This document shows positions 46,697 through 57,146 of a stretch of 64,000 nt of DNA, one piece after another. The stretch lies in contig CAIIXF020000006.1 in assembly GCA_903813345.2 (NCBI GenBank), forward strand, positions 16,992,348-17,056,347, given 5' to 3'. Source of the DNA: Owenia fusiformis (Eukaryota; Annelida; Polychaeta; Sabellida; Oweniidae). Position numbers and translations under genes: made by a program. The notes under the pieces are model-generated. The model was not told the origin of the DNA. It did not search any database and worked only from the letters and a program-made list of their open reading frames with translations. Within the stretch, counting starts at the first letter, position 1, and every line of letters starts with the position of its first letter.

Positions 46697-46890
46697 TAAT
46701 ACTTACAAGGTATACTTGACATCATTCTGTTTGAATTATTAATTGTTTTCATTTCATTGCATACTTATCCTGACACTGTATCACTAGCAATATTTCTGTC
46801 AGCCTTGACTTATATCAGAGCTCATTTTACATTTAATGTAGCATTTTGAATGCAGTATGTACAGTATAAACTATTTTGTATCATTCATTC

Positions 46891-47242
46891 TAGAGATGTC
46901 ATGGAACAACAAAAAAGTCTGAATGGTTCGGTTCGGAACATTTTGCTTCGGAACAGAACAATATCGGAAAGGTTCGGAACAGAGTGACTGCGTGTATTAG
47001 ATTGAAATAAATTGATCGTCAAGGTCTATTTGGTAGCGATATCAATGAGAAGAGTAAAAAGAATGAATGCAAAATATTGAAAGAAAAATGCTGTTTTATG
47101 GTGAGTTAAGGGCCACAAGTTGTAAAGATAAAGATTTTCTTGTTCCGGAACCGAACCGAAATTCTTAATTTTTGTTCTTTGTTCTGTACTGAGAGCGTAA
47201 TTCTGCGGGTCGGAACACAATCGGGTATCCTTGACACCTCTA
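46891..47242. mobile_element. hAT-type (Ac-like) MITE with 8-bp TSD
   Basis: Ends TAGAGATGTCATGGAAC and the inverse of TTGACACCTCTA match the hAT-Ac pattern TAGRGRTGTCA. Flanks ATTCATTC (46883-46890) and ATTCATTA (47243-47250) are an 8-bp duplication with one change. The interior has inverted GGTTCGGTTCGG and CCGAACCGAA blocks. No transposase. Confidence 0.7.
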
Positions 47243-47250
47243 ATTCATTA

Positions 47251-47610
47251 TGATTTGTGGTAGAAGCAAAATGTATGCAAAATATCATGTCCTTATTTTT
47301 TATCACATTTAAAGAATTTTGGACTGTTTTTTGGTGTAAAATATTTAAATAAATGGTTATAAAGTACATGTATATGTTTATTATAGTTATACAACATTAT
47401 ATGTCAGTCAAATATCAATAATAATTTTAGATTCTCTCAATAATTTGTAAAAGGTCATATTCATTTGTTCTTATAACAGAAAACTATGTTCCCTATTTGG
47501 CTCAATATATTTGATTTGATATTATTCTAGTGACCTTAAAAAGCTATTGTCCAATCAAAGAAAATATGGGGGATGAAATTATGATTCATTTTTTCTGAAC
47601 TTTTATTTAG
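47251..47610. other. AT-rich spacer or intron
   Basis: Nothing supported. Confidence 0.35.
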
Positions 47611-47782
47611 ATTTGATGAAAGCATTGCTATAAGTGAATCATGTACTTACATAAGAGACGATAGACAATTAGATGAGCTCGCTAATTTTGTTGATGTCTC
47701 AATCAAGGGATCAAATTGTCCTCAAGTTGTGTGGGCGAAGCTCTCTTTTAAAGGGGTGAATTCAAACTATTGGGAAGGGTAG
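47611..47782 (+). CDS. candidate exon, unknown gene
   Basis: A strong acceptor (TTTTTTCTGAACTTTTATTTAG) ends at 47610. After one leading base the frame is open 56 codons to TAG 47780: FDESIAISESCTYIRDDRQL, then DELANFVDVSIKG and PQVVWAKLSFKG. The last 40 bases (GCGAAGCTCTCTTTTAAAGG to AAGGGTA) resemble a reversed end of the 9-bp-TSD MITE. The true exon may therefore end earlier, or the stop may come from a captured transposon end. Confidence 0.45.
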
Positions 47783-48550
47783 TGTACTACTCTCTGACTA
47801 GGATCAATTGTGTTATAATTTGGTGTTCAACCAATCAGCGAATATCACAAAATCTATAATAGAGTCATCTGTGAAATATCACACCCAAGTATGTCCATAC
47901 TCAAAATGAACAATAATAGTCGTTGGTCCAAGAGTATTTCACTGAAGGAGAAGTCAAGAGTTTGTAAAATGAAGATCCATATAGAAGTACAATATGATGG
48001 AGTCATTCAAATTCAAAAAAAAATCAAATAGTAGATAAGATTCTCTGTTCCCTAACATAAGTTTCCCTTACTACAGAAGCTTGGTGATTTGTCTTATACT
48101 AAATCTCTGAACCCCCCCCCCCTCACCCACCCAGCCCTTTTTACTATCTTTTATCGAACCTTGTGTTTGAAATAGAGTAGGCCATAATAGATTAATGCAA
48201 AGTACATGCAATGTACAATATGATGCATCCAATATTTTACCAAAAATCCCATGTTGAAAGGTCCATGTAAGAATTTTAAGATGCCCAAAAGAATAATAAC
48301 ATAATTTCAATGTAAATATGAGAAATATTCACTGAAGATTATGTTCACTCATGGTAGCATCTTATTGAATCCTTCTGGGAAGGCTCTAACAATATCATGG
48401 GACAAATATGAAGTAAAATTATAACACTCATGGGACTAACAAGTATTAACCAAATTGATGTAAATTTGAACTTTGCTCATTTAATAATAGAACTGTTCCT
48501 TTTTATCTGTATGTTGGACCATATTGGGAATAATCCTAAATTAATCCAAG

Positions 48551-48670
48551 GGCAAGTATAACGCAACAGCTGGTGCAGATGAACCCTGTAATCAAATGTT
48601 AAAAATATATCTAGCCGTAAATGATGTAAGAACTCCTGTTAATTGTCTAGCTACAGAAAAACTGGAGTTT
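48551..48670 (+). CDS. candidate internal exon, unknown gene
   Basis: Forty codons are open between an acceptor-like AATCCAAG and a strong donor GAGTTT|GTAAGA. The sequence is GKYNATAGADEPCNQMLKIY, then LAVNDVRTPVNCLATEKLEF. The frame remains open 12 codons further, so a chance ORF is not excluded, but the amino-acid mix is protein-like. The acceptor has a weak pyrimidine tract. Confidence 0.4.
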
Positions 48671-48709
48671 GTAAGAGATAACGCTAATTACTGCTTTTTG
48701 GAAATGTGA

Positions 48710-50212
48710 TCCGCACTCTATAGACATGAAACATCGTGAAGTTTCAGGGAGAAAAGACGGGGAAATAGTTGGAAGGGTCTGGTATTTTTATCAGGTCCCA
48801 GATAGCATATTGTTAGAATAATGAAAGCATGAGTCTTGGGTATGGTTTATTGAATTCTATGATTATAATATGAGATTATGCGGTTTGCTGGGAGCAATTC
48901 CCTGAAAGGTAAGAATATGCTGTCAGTTATGTTTCTCCAAATTCCATCATTATTACAGTTTACCCCAGTGTTCTTTCAAAGATTTATACAGAACTTCAAC
49001 TGCAAAAATTCACTCTACCTTTTCTCACTAAGAGGTGCAAACCAGTTAAAGTATAAAATGTGTCTAGTTTTCAAATTGGCTAAAAAGGGGGTGAAATGAT
49101 TAGGCTTAACAGTGCATTTTATATTTTTCATTTTAGTATGTTTTCTAATTCTTTTATGTTGCATTATAAGATGTCATTTGGAGTACAGTACTCGTGTATA
49201 TTTCATGAGAGTATGTATACCTCAGAATGCCTTAGTTCCTTGGTAATGTTCTGGTTGATTAGTTCATGTTTCATCTCTGATCTGTCCCAAAGGTCTCATT
49301 ATATAATTGCATATACACAAGTACATTGTTGAAATGAACAATAAGGTTTCTTCTCATTATGATAACCTTAAAGGCCCCATATAAAGTTTGAAAATAGTTT
49401 TTTATTGTCACATTTTGGTCAAATTGGATAGTTTCTAAATAGCAGAAAAGCAATGAAATCTAGTGCTGCCATCTTTTATTCAGCTTTTAATTTGGGCTAG
49501 AGTTCCATTCACTTACATGCTAATGTCTTGGGAAAGTGGCTTAATTTCATGGTTTATCAAAGAGTGTTTGCTGAATCTGTATAAATTTATGTACATGTTG
49601 TGATTAAACATGCAAATGTTGGTTGACATACAAATAATCCAAGGTTTTAAAGAATCTTAGCATTGCATCTATGGAGATTTGGCCCAAGTTTTTTTTAAAT
49701 TGTCATAGAAAATTATTCAAATTACATAACTGTGTAAATCAAAGCTATTATAGGAGAAAAATTTCACTGAATTCAAATATGCCATTTAAAAGAAGGTAAT
49801 GGAAGTCATTAGAGGTTTAATATGCAAAATTGCAAATCTCTTAAAATCTCATGAAAAACGAGGTTTATCGAGATTTCAAAAGCTATATGGAAACTATACT
49901 ATTGGGTAAGACTTCATGGAAGCCTAAGTGGTTATAACTGTATATGGGGCCTTTAAAGCCTCTAGAGGCAGTGAAAATAGGTCCACAACAGGATAATCTT
50001 TAGAAATGCCTTTATTATATGGAAAATGAGGGGTCATGTTTTTCAGAGTTGTTAGAGTTGAGTTATTTCTTGCATGAAAGAATATGATAAAGAATTCAAA
50101 ATGATTGGCCCATGCTGATTGCAGAAATATGTTTTGAAATAAATACTCGATGAATCTGCCATTTTTATGCAATCTGTAAAATACTCTTTATTCCCTGTCT
50201 GATTTGATACAG
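48710..50212. other. AT-rich, no firm exon
   Basis: A donor CTGAAAG|GTAAGA at about 48909 follows ten in-frame codons (MRFAGSNSLK) but has no clear acceptor. Nothing else supported. Confidence 0.3.
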
Positions 50213-50253
50213 CATCAAGACTCTAAATGAAATAGTAGACATAAGACATCTAG
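50213..50253 (+). CDS. candidate short exon, unknown gene
   Basis: The acceptor ATTCCCTGTCTGATTTGATACAG ends at 50212. The only open frame gives IKTLNEIVDIRHL up to CTAG|GTGTCT. Both splice sites are reasonable, but at 41 bases the evidence is limited and its end phase does not match the next candidate exon unless a weaker donor (ATA|GTAGAC) is used. Confidence 0.25.
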
Positions 50254-50413
50254 GTGTCTCATAAATAATAGGCACTACTACAGTACTGTACTCATTCAGT
50301 GTGTTTCAGTGATAAGCAGATATTCCTCAGATATACGGAAATCTGCTTTGTTAATTGACTAATTCTCTAATAGAATTATGTCTCATGGGAAATAAACCGA
50401 TCAATCATTTTAG

Positions 50414-50481
50414 GTCTGGTATAAGGACACAATATTTAAACCTGTTCTCAGAAAGACCTCTCGACTACCTACCTGTTCCAA
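50414..50481 (+). CDS. candidate internal exon, unknown gene
   Basis: Acceptor CAATCATTTTAG ends at 50413 and donor CCAA|GTAAAT follows 50481. Frame 0 gives VWYKDTIFKPVLRKTSRLPT then CS, ending in phase 2. The next candidate exon (50782) starts with the single base needed, so the two join as Lys without a break. A second frame is also open here, so phase is inferred from the match. Confidence 0.4.
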
Positions 50482-50781
50482 GTAAATGTGTCATGGATTT
50501 ATTTGGATTACAATAACAATCTCTTCATTTGGAATTGTGTCTATTACTAGAAAAGTGACGAGTATCAGAATATATGAATGTCTTTGGAAGAGAAATCTTA
50601 TGAATACCTTTCTCTAGTAAATGCCATTAAATCCGTTGTCTTTAGTATAAGAACGCTTTCTGTAATGAGCACCTACCTTGAATGAACACTTTTTGTGGCT
50701 ATAAAGGTATTCCCTATATATACGAGGTTTTAATGTATATTTGAGAATGATGACACACAATTTCGATTATTTTCTGTTCAG

Positions 50782-50896
50782 ATATTTGAATGCTCCAGGT
50801 TGGGGACAGATTAACAGGATTTATGAGTCTATGGCTAAAATGATTAATTTTCCCAAAGGGCTCAATATAAAAACCTCTTTGTGTAATTATTTATAA
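50782..50896 (+). CDS. candidate terminal exon, unknown gene
   Basis: Acceptor CGATTATTTTCTGTTCAG ends at 50781. One base plus 37 codons are open to TAA 50894: YLNAPGWGQINRIYESMAKM, then INFPKGLNIKTSLCNYL. It is compatible in phase with 50414-50481. The PGWGQINRIYESMAK stretch is well balanced and unlike AT-rich noise. Possible polyadenylation signals lie far off at about 52315 and 52470, so either the 3'UTR is long or the gene splices on from a donor I could not see. Confidence 0.45.
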
Positions 50897-52574
50897 AACT
50901 TTATGATATGTCATGCTGACAAACAAGTCATATCATCATTGATGTATATTATCATGTAAATGACAAAATATCATAGGCTCATTTTGTCTTCAAATATAAA
51001 CATCAACACTTATTTAAGAATCACCCAATAAAGATTATAGAGAGAATATTCAAAGGCAATTTTTTGTTCGACCTATGTCCTGTAGTGATAAAAAATGAGA
51101 TAATACGTTGTGTGTTATTTTCCATAAAGCCCATAGAGAACCACTTGTTTTGCAATGCATCCAATTATGTTGTCAAAACGAGACTATCAAGGGGGTCTCT
51201 CTCCTTGAGTAGAATGTTTCCTAGTTGTTCAGACATCATGAATAAGAAGGCTAAAATTGCAAATAAATGATTTTGGTGTTTAAGTGATTGAAAGCATTTA
51301 TCTGTAAACATACATGTTGTTGATAAGTATACAAAATATTGGATAAGACATCTCTAAATTAGAGATAACTCAGTTTTCCATTCATTCACTGTTCCTTCAG
51401 TTTCTTCAGCAAATGCGTGACAAATTCACAAATTGCGGGATAGTTGGTATTTGAGAATTTCAAAGCTATCTTGCACTTGGTTGAAATTCCATTTACACCC
51501 AGTTGGGATTTGAACAGAATCTTTTGAATCTGAATCTTTTGGATCTGAACAGAATCTTTTGAATTTTTCAGAAAATGTGCCCAATAAATTGCTCTAAATG
51601 ATACAATCTTTGAAATTTTAGAAAATTGTCTGAAACAAAAATGGCGGTCATAAAATGGAAAATAGATCTCTTTTCAATTCATTATCTTGGTTCATTTTTT
51701 TATTTTCTATGGATGACATCAAATTTTCAAAGATTGTATCATTTAGAGCAATATATTGGGCACATTTTCTGAAAAATTCAAAAGATTCTTTTCAGGGACC
51801 TTTCCTAAGCGCCTACTTTTCTAGCTATTTTTCAGTCACATTTTCAGAGGGCTGAAAAAGGTATTTCATCATGTTTGGGGTCATTCTGATCATACAAATT
51901 GTGATCCTGGCCATGTAAATGACATGGGGAACTAATTAAACTGACTGGAGGTCAATACAGAACTCTGTTATCTTGGTTCAAAAAAATGTTTGAATACAAG
52001 CATGGTATTGTCACTTCCTGTTTTAGTCATTTCCTGTTAAGTACCACTGCACCTCAAGTGGTGACTTTTGTTATAGCCACCAATTTTTATTAATTTTTTA
52101 TTATATCTGGCATTCAGCAGTGGCATTGGTTTTGGCATCATATGGTACACTTTTGTAATTGTGCCATGTTCATAGCAGTATTGGTGGTTTTGTTTAAATG
52201 TATTTTGACCCATTTATATATGACTAATTCTTATAGTCAATTTGACATTGTGCCATCTCATAATTGATTTTTTCATTTTGAATATGTCGAGATATGATAT
52301 TGTATGAAAAATGTAATAAATGCAATTGTTTCTATTCCTCTGCATTATAGACATACTTTCACAGCTTTAATAGATAAATTCTAAGGTGCAGATGAATTAT
52401 TGAGATGACTTCTTTTACATGAAATGTTCCCCTATTCATGCTTGTTTTGCACATATTCTCTTACATATGAAATAAATCTGTAATTTCTTGTAATTTTTTT
52501 ATTATATAATTTAGAAAACCCCTGCTATATCCCCTGTAAATTCTCTTCTTCTTTCTACTGTATTTTCAATTTAG
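50897..52574. other. AT-rich; possible 3'UTR or intron
   Basis: Contains an imperfect inverted repeat around 51560-51780 (AAAATGTGCCCAATAAATTG against CAATATATTGGGCACATTTT, and AGATTCTTTT/AAAAGATTC) and a fragment of the CAGGCCTGTCAACT family at about 51405-51450. No exon supported. Confidence 0.35.
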
Positions 52575-52606
52575 AAGCTTTTGCAACGTTTCATTGCTAG
52601 GGCTTG
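52575..52606 (+). CDS. candidate short internal exon
   Basis: The acceptor is excellent (TCTTCTTTCTACTGTATTTTCAATTTAG) and the donor good (TTG|GTATGT). The 32 bases encode KLLQRFIARA plus two bases of a Trp codon. The next candidate exon at 52773 supplies the third base (G), keeping one frame open. The phase match between two independently found exons is the main support. Confidence 0.4.
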
Positions 52607-52772
52607 GTATGTGCCAGAACCCTATACTTTATATTAGAACTGAAATATTAAGTAGATATTCTGATACTCATCACATATTTCTGTTTTACTTGAAACATAA
52701 CTGAGGAGAAATGAGATGTCATGGTTTATCATGATGTTAAGTAGATATCTTCCATCAGGCGTGATATTACAG

Positions 52773-52862
52773 GAGCTTCAAAGATATATCTAAAAGAGAT
52801 TATTTTAACCTGTTGCAACTTGATGATGTTAGAGAGTCTATGATAATTGTTATAAAGCCCCA
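52773..52862 (+). CDS. candidate exon whose 3' part seeds the 50-bp minisatellite
   Basis: Acceptor GTGATATTACAG ends at 52772. After the leading G the frame reads SFKDISKRDYFNLLQLDDVR, then ESMIIVIKPHYN, and is open to TGA 52891. The segment from CAACTTGATGAT onward is the first unit of the tandem array. The exon end is uncertain, with possible donors at GAT|GTTAGA or further right. It is phase-compatible with 52575-52606. Confidence 0.4.
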
Positions 52863-53376
52863 TTACAACTTGATGATGTCACAGAGTCTATGATAAGTGT
52901 TATAAATCCCTATTACAACTTGATGATGCACAGAGTCTATGATAATTGTTATATAGCCCCATTACAACTTGATGATATCAGAGTCTATGATAATTGTTAT
53001 AAAGCCCCATTACAACTTGATGATGCACAGAGTCTATGATAATTGTTATAAAGCACCATTACAACTTGATGATGCACAGAGTCTATGATAATTGTTATAA
53101 AGCACCATTACAACTTGATGATGTCACAGAGTCTATGATAATTGTTATAAAGCCCCATTACAACTTGATGATGTCACAGAGTCTATGATAATTGTAATAA
53201 AGCCCTATTATAACTTGATGATGTCACAGAGTCTATGATAATTGTTATAAAGCCCTATTACAACTTGATGATGTCACAGAGTCAATGATAATTGTTATAA
53301 AGCCCTATCACAACTTGATGATGTCACAGAGTCTTGGATAATTGTTAATTGCCCATCGCAACTGGATGATGTCACA
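52815..53376. repeat. 50-bp minisatellite, about 12 units
   Basis: Unit CAACTTGATGATGTCACAGA then GTCTATGATAATTGTTATAAAGCCCCATTA. Spacing is exactly 50 bp at 53111, 53161, 53211, 53261 and 53311; some left units lack three or four bases (GATGCACAGAG). End units are the most diverged. The first unit overlaps a candidate coding exon. Confidence 0.85.
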
Positions 53377-53560
53377 GAGTCTGTGACTTGTGATTAGTCT
53401 TATGTATATTATTTACTTAACCTATGACACGCAAAATCCATGTATTTATTCCGATGAATTATAATTCAGAGTAAGAGAGCTCGGTACCTAGAGACCTAGA
53501 TAAATTGTTTCAATGTATCAAAAACTGATTCCTAAAAATGTCATGTGAATGTGAGACTTT

Positions 53561-54733
53561 GTAATGATAGTGGTGGTGTTCAAATGGGGAGCCATTTGTG
53601 TTAATTTAGCTCAGAGTCTAATTAAAATTTCGATATTTCATGCATGTGTCAATCACTTAGGAGACATTTGGGGAAAAGTTTTTTTTTACGTATACCAATA
53701 GTTTTACTTTATCAGAACCTCTACTCCTTTGGGGTAATAATCAATTTTACCAGATGAATAAAGACTTATGGCAAGTCTCTATTTACGTCAGTGTGTCCAT
53801 TAGGATTCCTTTATAATAGAACAAAATCCATAAGCTTGCAAGCCACTAGGCTTATCTACTGACCATTTTGATACAATATTAATCATCCATGGTCTGGTGA
53901 TTAGGGATTTATTTTGGCTCAATATGCTGCAAGTGACTTACTTTAAAAATTAGTACCCTGCTATCTTGACAGCAACAGGCTAGTTAGGAATATCCCTTTA
54001 ATGACAGGCCCGTAGCCAGGGGGTTCAATGGGTTCGAGCTCCCCCCCCCATCCCTGGCCAAAAATTCTTTCAAAATCATGCAGTTTTTCATTTTGGGCAT
54101 TTTTGAACAAAATTGTCAAAAGTGAACCCCCTTGGCAAATCCTGGCTACGGGCCTGAATGAGGCAATTCAAATTCCCATAAAGGGTCTAAAGTTTCATTT
54201 CAGATAATTGATTATTATGATTTTATCATATGTAATAGCCAGAGGATGATGTGACTTGTCAAATGGGATCAGGATTCTCTGCAACCATTTAATAAACATT
54301 GGCTGTTTATAAACATTGTCTGTCCCAGTGACTTTGGGATGATAAACCAATGTGAAAACTTATTCTTTTATCATACCATGTACAAGATTATTTCTAACAG
54401 GGGAATACTATGGGATATAAACAACCATCATTTTCCAGGAAGTTGTGTCATGTGGGAGGGCTTGAGCAGGCGCAAACAAATGCATTCATGTTTATGCTAT
54501 TCTTGTATTATTGGCTATTAATGGACTTTTTGATCATAACAACAATCCTAATTGAATATTACAGAAAATACATCCTTATTTGGTGTGATGGGCTTTTTAC
54601 ATCGAATTCCCAATTGTTCTTACGAGAAATCAAATCAAAATAAAATGAAAAGTAAATTATACATTTTCCTGTTTTCCATGTCATTTGATGATAAAGTCAA
54701 AATATAGAATGGTGCTTTATGTAATCAGTATAG
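53561..54733. repeat. source segment A, duplicated at 58369-59537
   Basis: The 1173-bp block from GTAATGATAGTGGTGGTG to ATGTAATCAGTATAG is repeated at 58369-59537 with only scattered base changes, a deletion of about 16 bp near the start and a 17-bp tandem gain near 59100. It includes the MITE at 54005. The small ORFs within are not genes. Confidence 0.85.
54005..54156. mobile_element. CAGGCCCGTAGCC MITE with 5-bp TSD
   Basis: Perfect-looking ends CAGGCCCGTAGCCAGG and CCTGGCTACGGGCCTG are flanked by AATGA (54000-54004 and 54157-54161). The 152-bp body has AATTCTTTCAAAATCATGCA and a C run. CAG termini with a 5-bp duplication suggest the hAT5-type group (inference). Confidence 0.75.
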
Positions 54734-54771
54734 CAATGAATTAGTATTTCTTGCATTTCTCTGCCATACAG

Positions 54772-54858
54772 CCTAAAACACACCAGAATTTCCAAAAAAA
54801 CTCAAAACAAAGGAATTTCTTCTTATATAAACTCTAAGATTTTGTGTTTAGTATTCAG
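54772..54858 (+). CDS. candidate internal exon, unknown gene
   Basis: Strong acceptor TTTCTTGCATTTCTCTGCCATACAG and donor TTCAG|GTATGG. The frame LKHTRISKKTQNKGISSYIN then SKILCLVF is open across it, starting and ending in phase 2. The candidate at 56120 continues the frame. Lys-rich; no family recognised. Confidence 0.35.
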
Positions 54859-56119
54859 GTATGGAATTTGTGTTTCAAAAATCTGCTAGGTCCTCTATTC
54901 TCTAATAGTCTGCCTTATGGATTTTCCATTTGAAATAATAGGGTGATTGATTTCACAGCTCTTGTCAGTATCTGTCACTGGTGTATTGAATCGTAATTCT
55001 GCTGATGGGTAAATGAAGAAATGGTGACACATACACAGTGTGCTATTCTAAAAATTGTTTCTAAGAAGTTTTATTTAGAAAATATTGATTGATATATTTA
55101 TGGCCACAGGGCCTCCCACATTTGAGTGGTATCAAGTCTTATGAAACTCATGCTTAAACACATTCTTACAACGCTATTCTTTAATAACTCATCACAAATA
55201 TGTCTGCACTATTTCATTTGTGGGTGTCTTTACATGATTTTGAGGGTGGACGTCGTGGCTGTTAATTTAATCCTTTAATATTTTATGTATTTTAAACCAA
55301 TTCTTCGTCTTGAAGCATGGGTGCTTTGATATGTTATTCAGAGGTTTAAAGACATGAGGGGAATTGAAGTATTGATAAACCGCTTATATCAGACAATCCT
55401 CAAGATTGTATAATTGTATACTCCTTAATTAGACCTTGTCTTGCACTTAAGAAGCCCATAGAAAATATCAGTGGCTGATTTTTACTTTCAGAAGTTAACA
55501 AATACAAAAAAAATTGAGTGGGAAGAAATTGTTTTATTATTAGAGATCTCTGACAGGACATCTTAAAGTGACAATTTAGATATCTTAAAATGACATGACA
55601 TTTGAAATGGTATGACATCAGTATAATCTCACTGACATAATTGAATAAAGTCTGGTGATTATATTGTATCATTGGGCCTCCAGTGACCAATAATATAGTC
55701 GGAAAGTGTCACTGACCCATCCTTAGAGATAATATAGACAAATGGATTCATCTCCATTGCATTATAGACCAAAAAAGAATATATTTTTACAAATGTCCCT
55801 CTTGAGAGTTTTGTTTCGTCATTCCATTAAGGTCATTGATCTTATAATGAATGTCATTGTAATAATAATATTGCGTCCCTTGTCTTAGGTCAAAATCCTA
55901 TATAGGCTCCATCGACAATTAAAATGTTGGTTATTTTATTTTATAACTATATCCAGTCATAGATGTAGGTTATCAGTCCTATATGGCCTAGCATCAACTC
56001 AACTGTTGGTAGACCATCATTGAATAAACTTACGAGTTATTTAGATCAGAAATAGAATAATTTGCAAATAAATATCTGGGTGATGAATGTTGAATTTTTG
56101 ATTTGTCATCACATTTCAG
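54859..56119. other. AT-rich, presumed intron
   Basis: An acceptor CGTCCCTTGTCTTAG at about 55896 opens about 45 codons (VKILYRLHRQLKCW...) without a good donor. A 96-codon - strand ORF at 55400-55690 has no supporting signal. Confidence 0.3.
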
Positions 56120-56159
56120 GCAAGTTTCTTATGACAAAATGGTTGATAACATAGCATGA
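56120..56159 (+). CDS. candidate terminal exon
   Basis: The acceptor TTTGTCATCACATTTCAG is good. After one base the frame reads QVSYDKMVDNIA and stops at TGA 56157. The start phase matches the exon at 54772-54858. AATAAA near 56301 is a plausible polyadenylation signal about 145 bp after the stop. Confidence 0.3.
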
Positions 56160-56434
56160 TTTATTTAGGGTCATCAACCTAGTCTTACAATCAATGTTGT
56201 TGACTCTTGACTTTTTTGTACTGGTAGAAAATAGAATAGCTTTAACAACATATATCTATTTTGGGACTTTTAACTGTCATCACATATTGTTTAGAATCTT
56301 ATAATAAATGCTTCCCACTGGCAATTCTCCAATCGCAAGATGAAAATGTCCTTGATCTGTAATGTAGATACATAAATAGAGATAATCTATAGATGTATTG
56401 ATGGTTAAGAAACACTCTTTTGTTCATCGTTTTC

Positions 56435-56813
56435 TACCCTTTGCATTCGTTTGACTTCACTTCTTAAAAGAGAGCTTCGTCTTCACTCTTTCAAACTAAA
56501 ATAAACCTGTGAACTCACCGCGCCAATCAGTGTTCGTCGGCCAAAATTGACCGACGTTCTATATATGGTCATTCCTTCTGACGTCATCGTTGAGCCCGGA
56601 ATTGACCAATGACATGCGCATATTTAATTAAACGCATTTGGCGTATGTTTCTTCAAGCTCGCTGATTGGTGGAAGAAAGGTCAGCGCGTAGGTCAAAAGT
56701 TATTTATTACACAAACTGTCACCAGTACCCGTCGTGGGGGCGGGGCTACTAAACTGTAATATGGTCTCTACTAGGCAGAGTGTAGTTTATATCTAGACTC
56801 TGCACGCAGGGTA
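56435..56813. mobile_element. 9-bp-TSD MITE, copy 2 (Mutator-like)
   Basis: Ends TACCCTTTGCA and TGCACGCAGGGTA. A perfect 9-bp direct repeat ATCGTTTTC lies at 56426-56434 and 56814-56822. The body is almost identical to 6622-6993, including TGACGTCATCG, two CCAAT, one ATTGG and GGGGGCGGGGC. Confidence 0.85.
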
Positions 56814-56981
56814 ATCGTTTTCATATTTAGTTTACAATAAATATTTAGAAATAATCACTCACCTCCTTTGATTAGTCTATAATTGATTTTTTTTATATTT
56901 TATAGAATTTTTATTCACTTGTAGGTGGATGACCCCTATCTCATACGTCACTTTAATATGACATTAATACCCTTTGAAATA

Positions 56982-57146
56982 CAGTAAAACCTATGCGCAG
57001 TGCACACCTATGGAGCCACAAATATTTGTTCACTTTAGGTGGGTATTCACTTAGAGAGGCAGTCGATGGAGTATGTCCTGACAAAATTTGTTCACTAGAT
57101 GCAGGTGTTCACTAAAGAGAGGTATTCACTAAGACAAGTTTTACTG
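56982..57146. mobile_element. pogo/Tigger-like MITE, copy at 57 kb
   Basis: CAGTAAAACCTATGCG and ACAAGTTTTACTG are inverted. The left flank is TA and the right flank is TT in place of TA. Contains TTCACTTAGAGAGG and TTCACTAAAGAGAGG units. Its right two thirds were copied into the composite insertion at 59535. Confidence 0.65.

Noticed and set aside
48050-48180. Acceptor-like CTTACTACAG followed by about 30 open codons
   Set aside because: The open frame runs through a poly-C block that looks repeat-derived, and there is no donor.
52815-53376. Regularly spaced repeats considered as a CRISPR array
   Set aside because: The units are contiguous with no unique spacers, and the genome is eukaryotic; it is a minisatellite.
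55896-56030. Acceptor followed by about 45 open codons (VKILYRLHRQLKCW)
   Set aside because: Good acceptor, but no usable donor, and the frame conflicts in phase with the better-supported exon pair 54772/56120.
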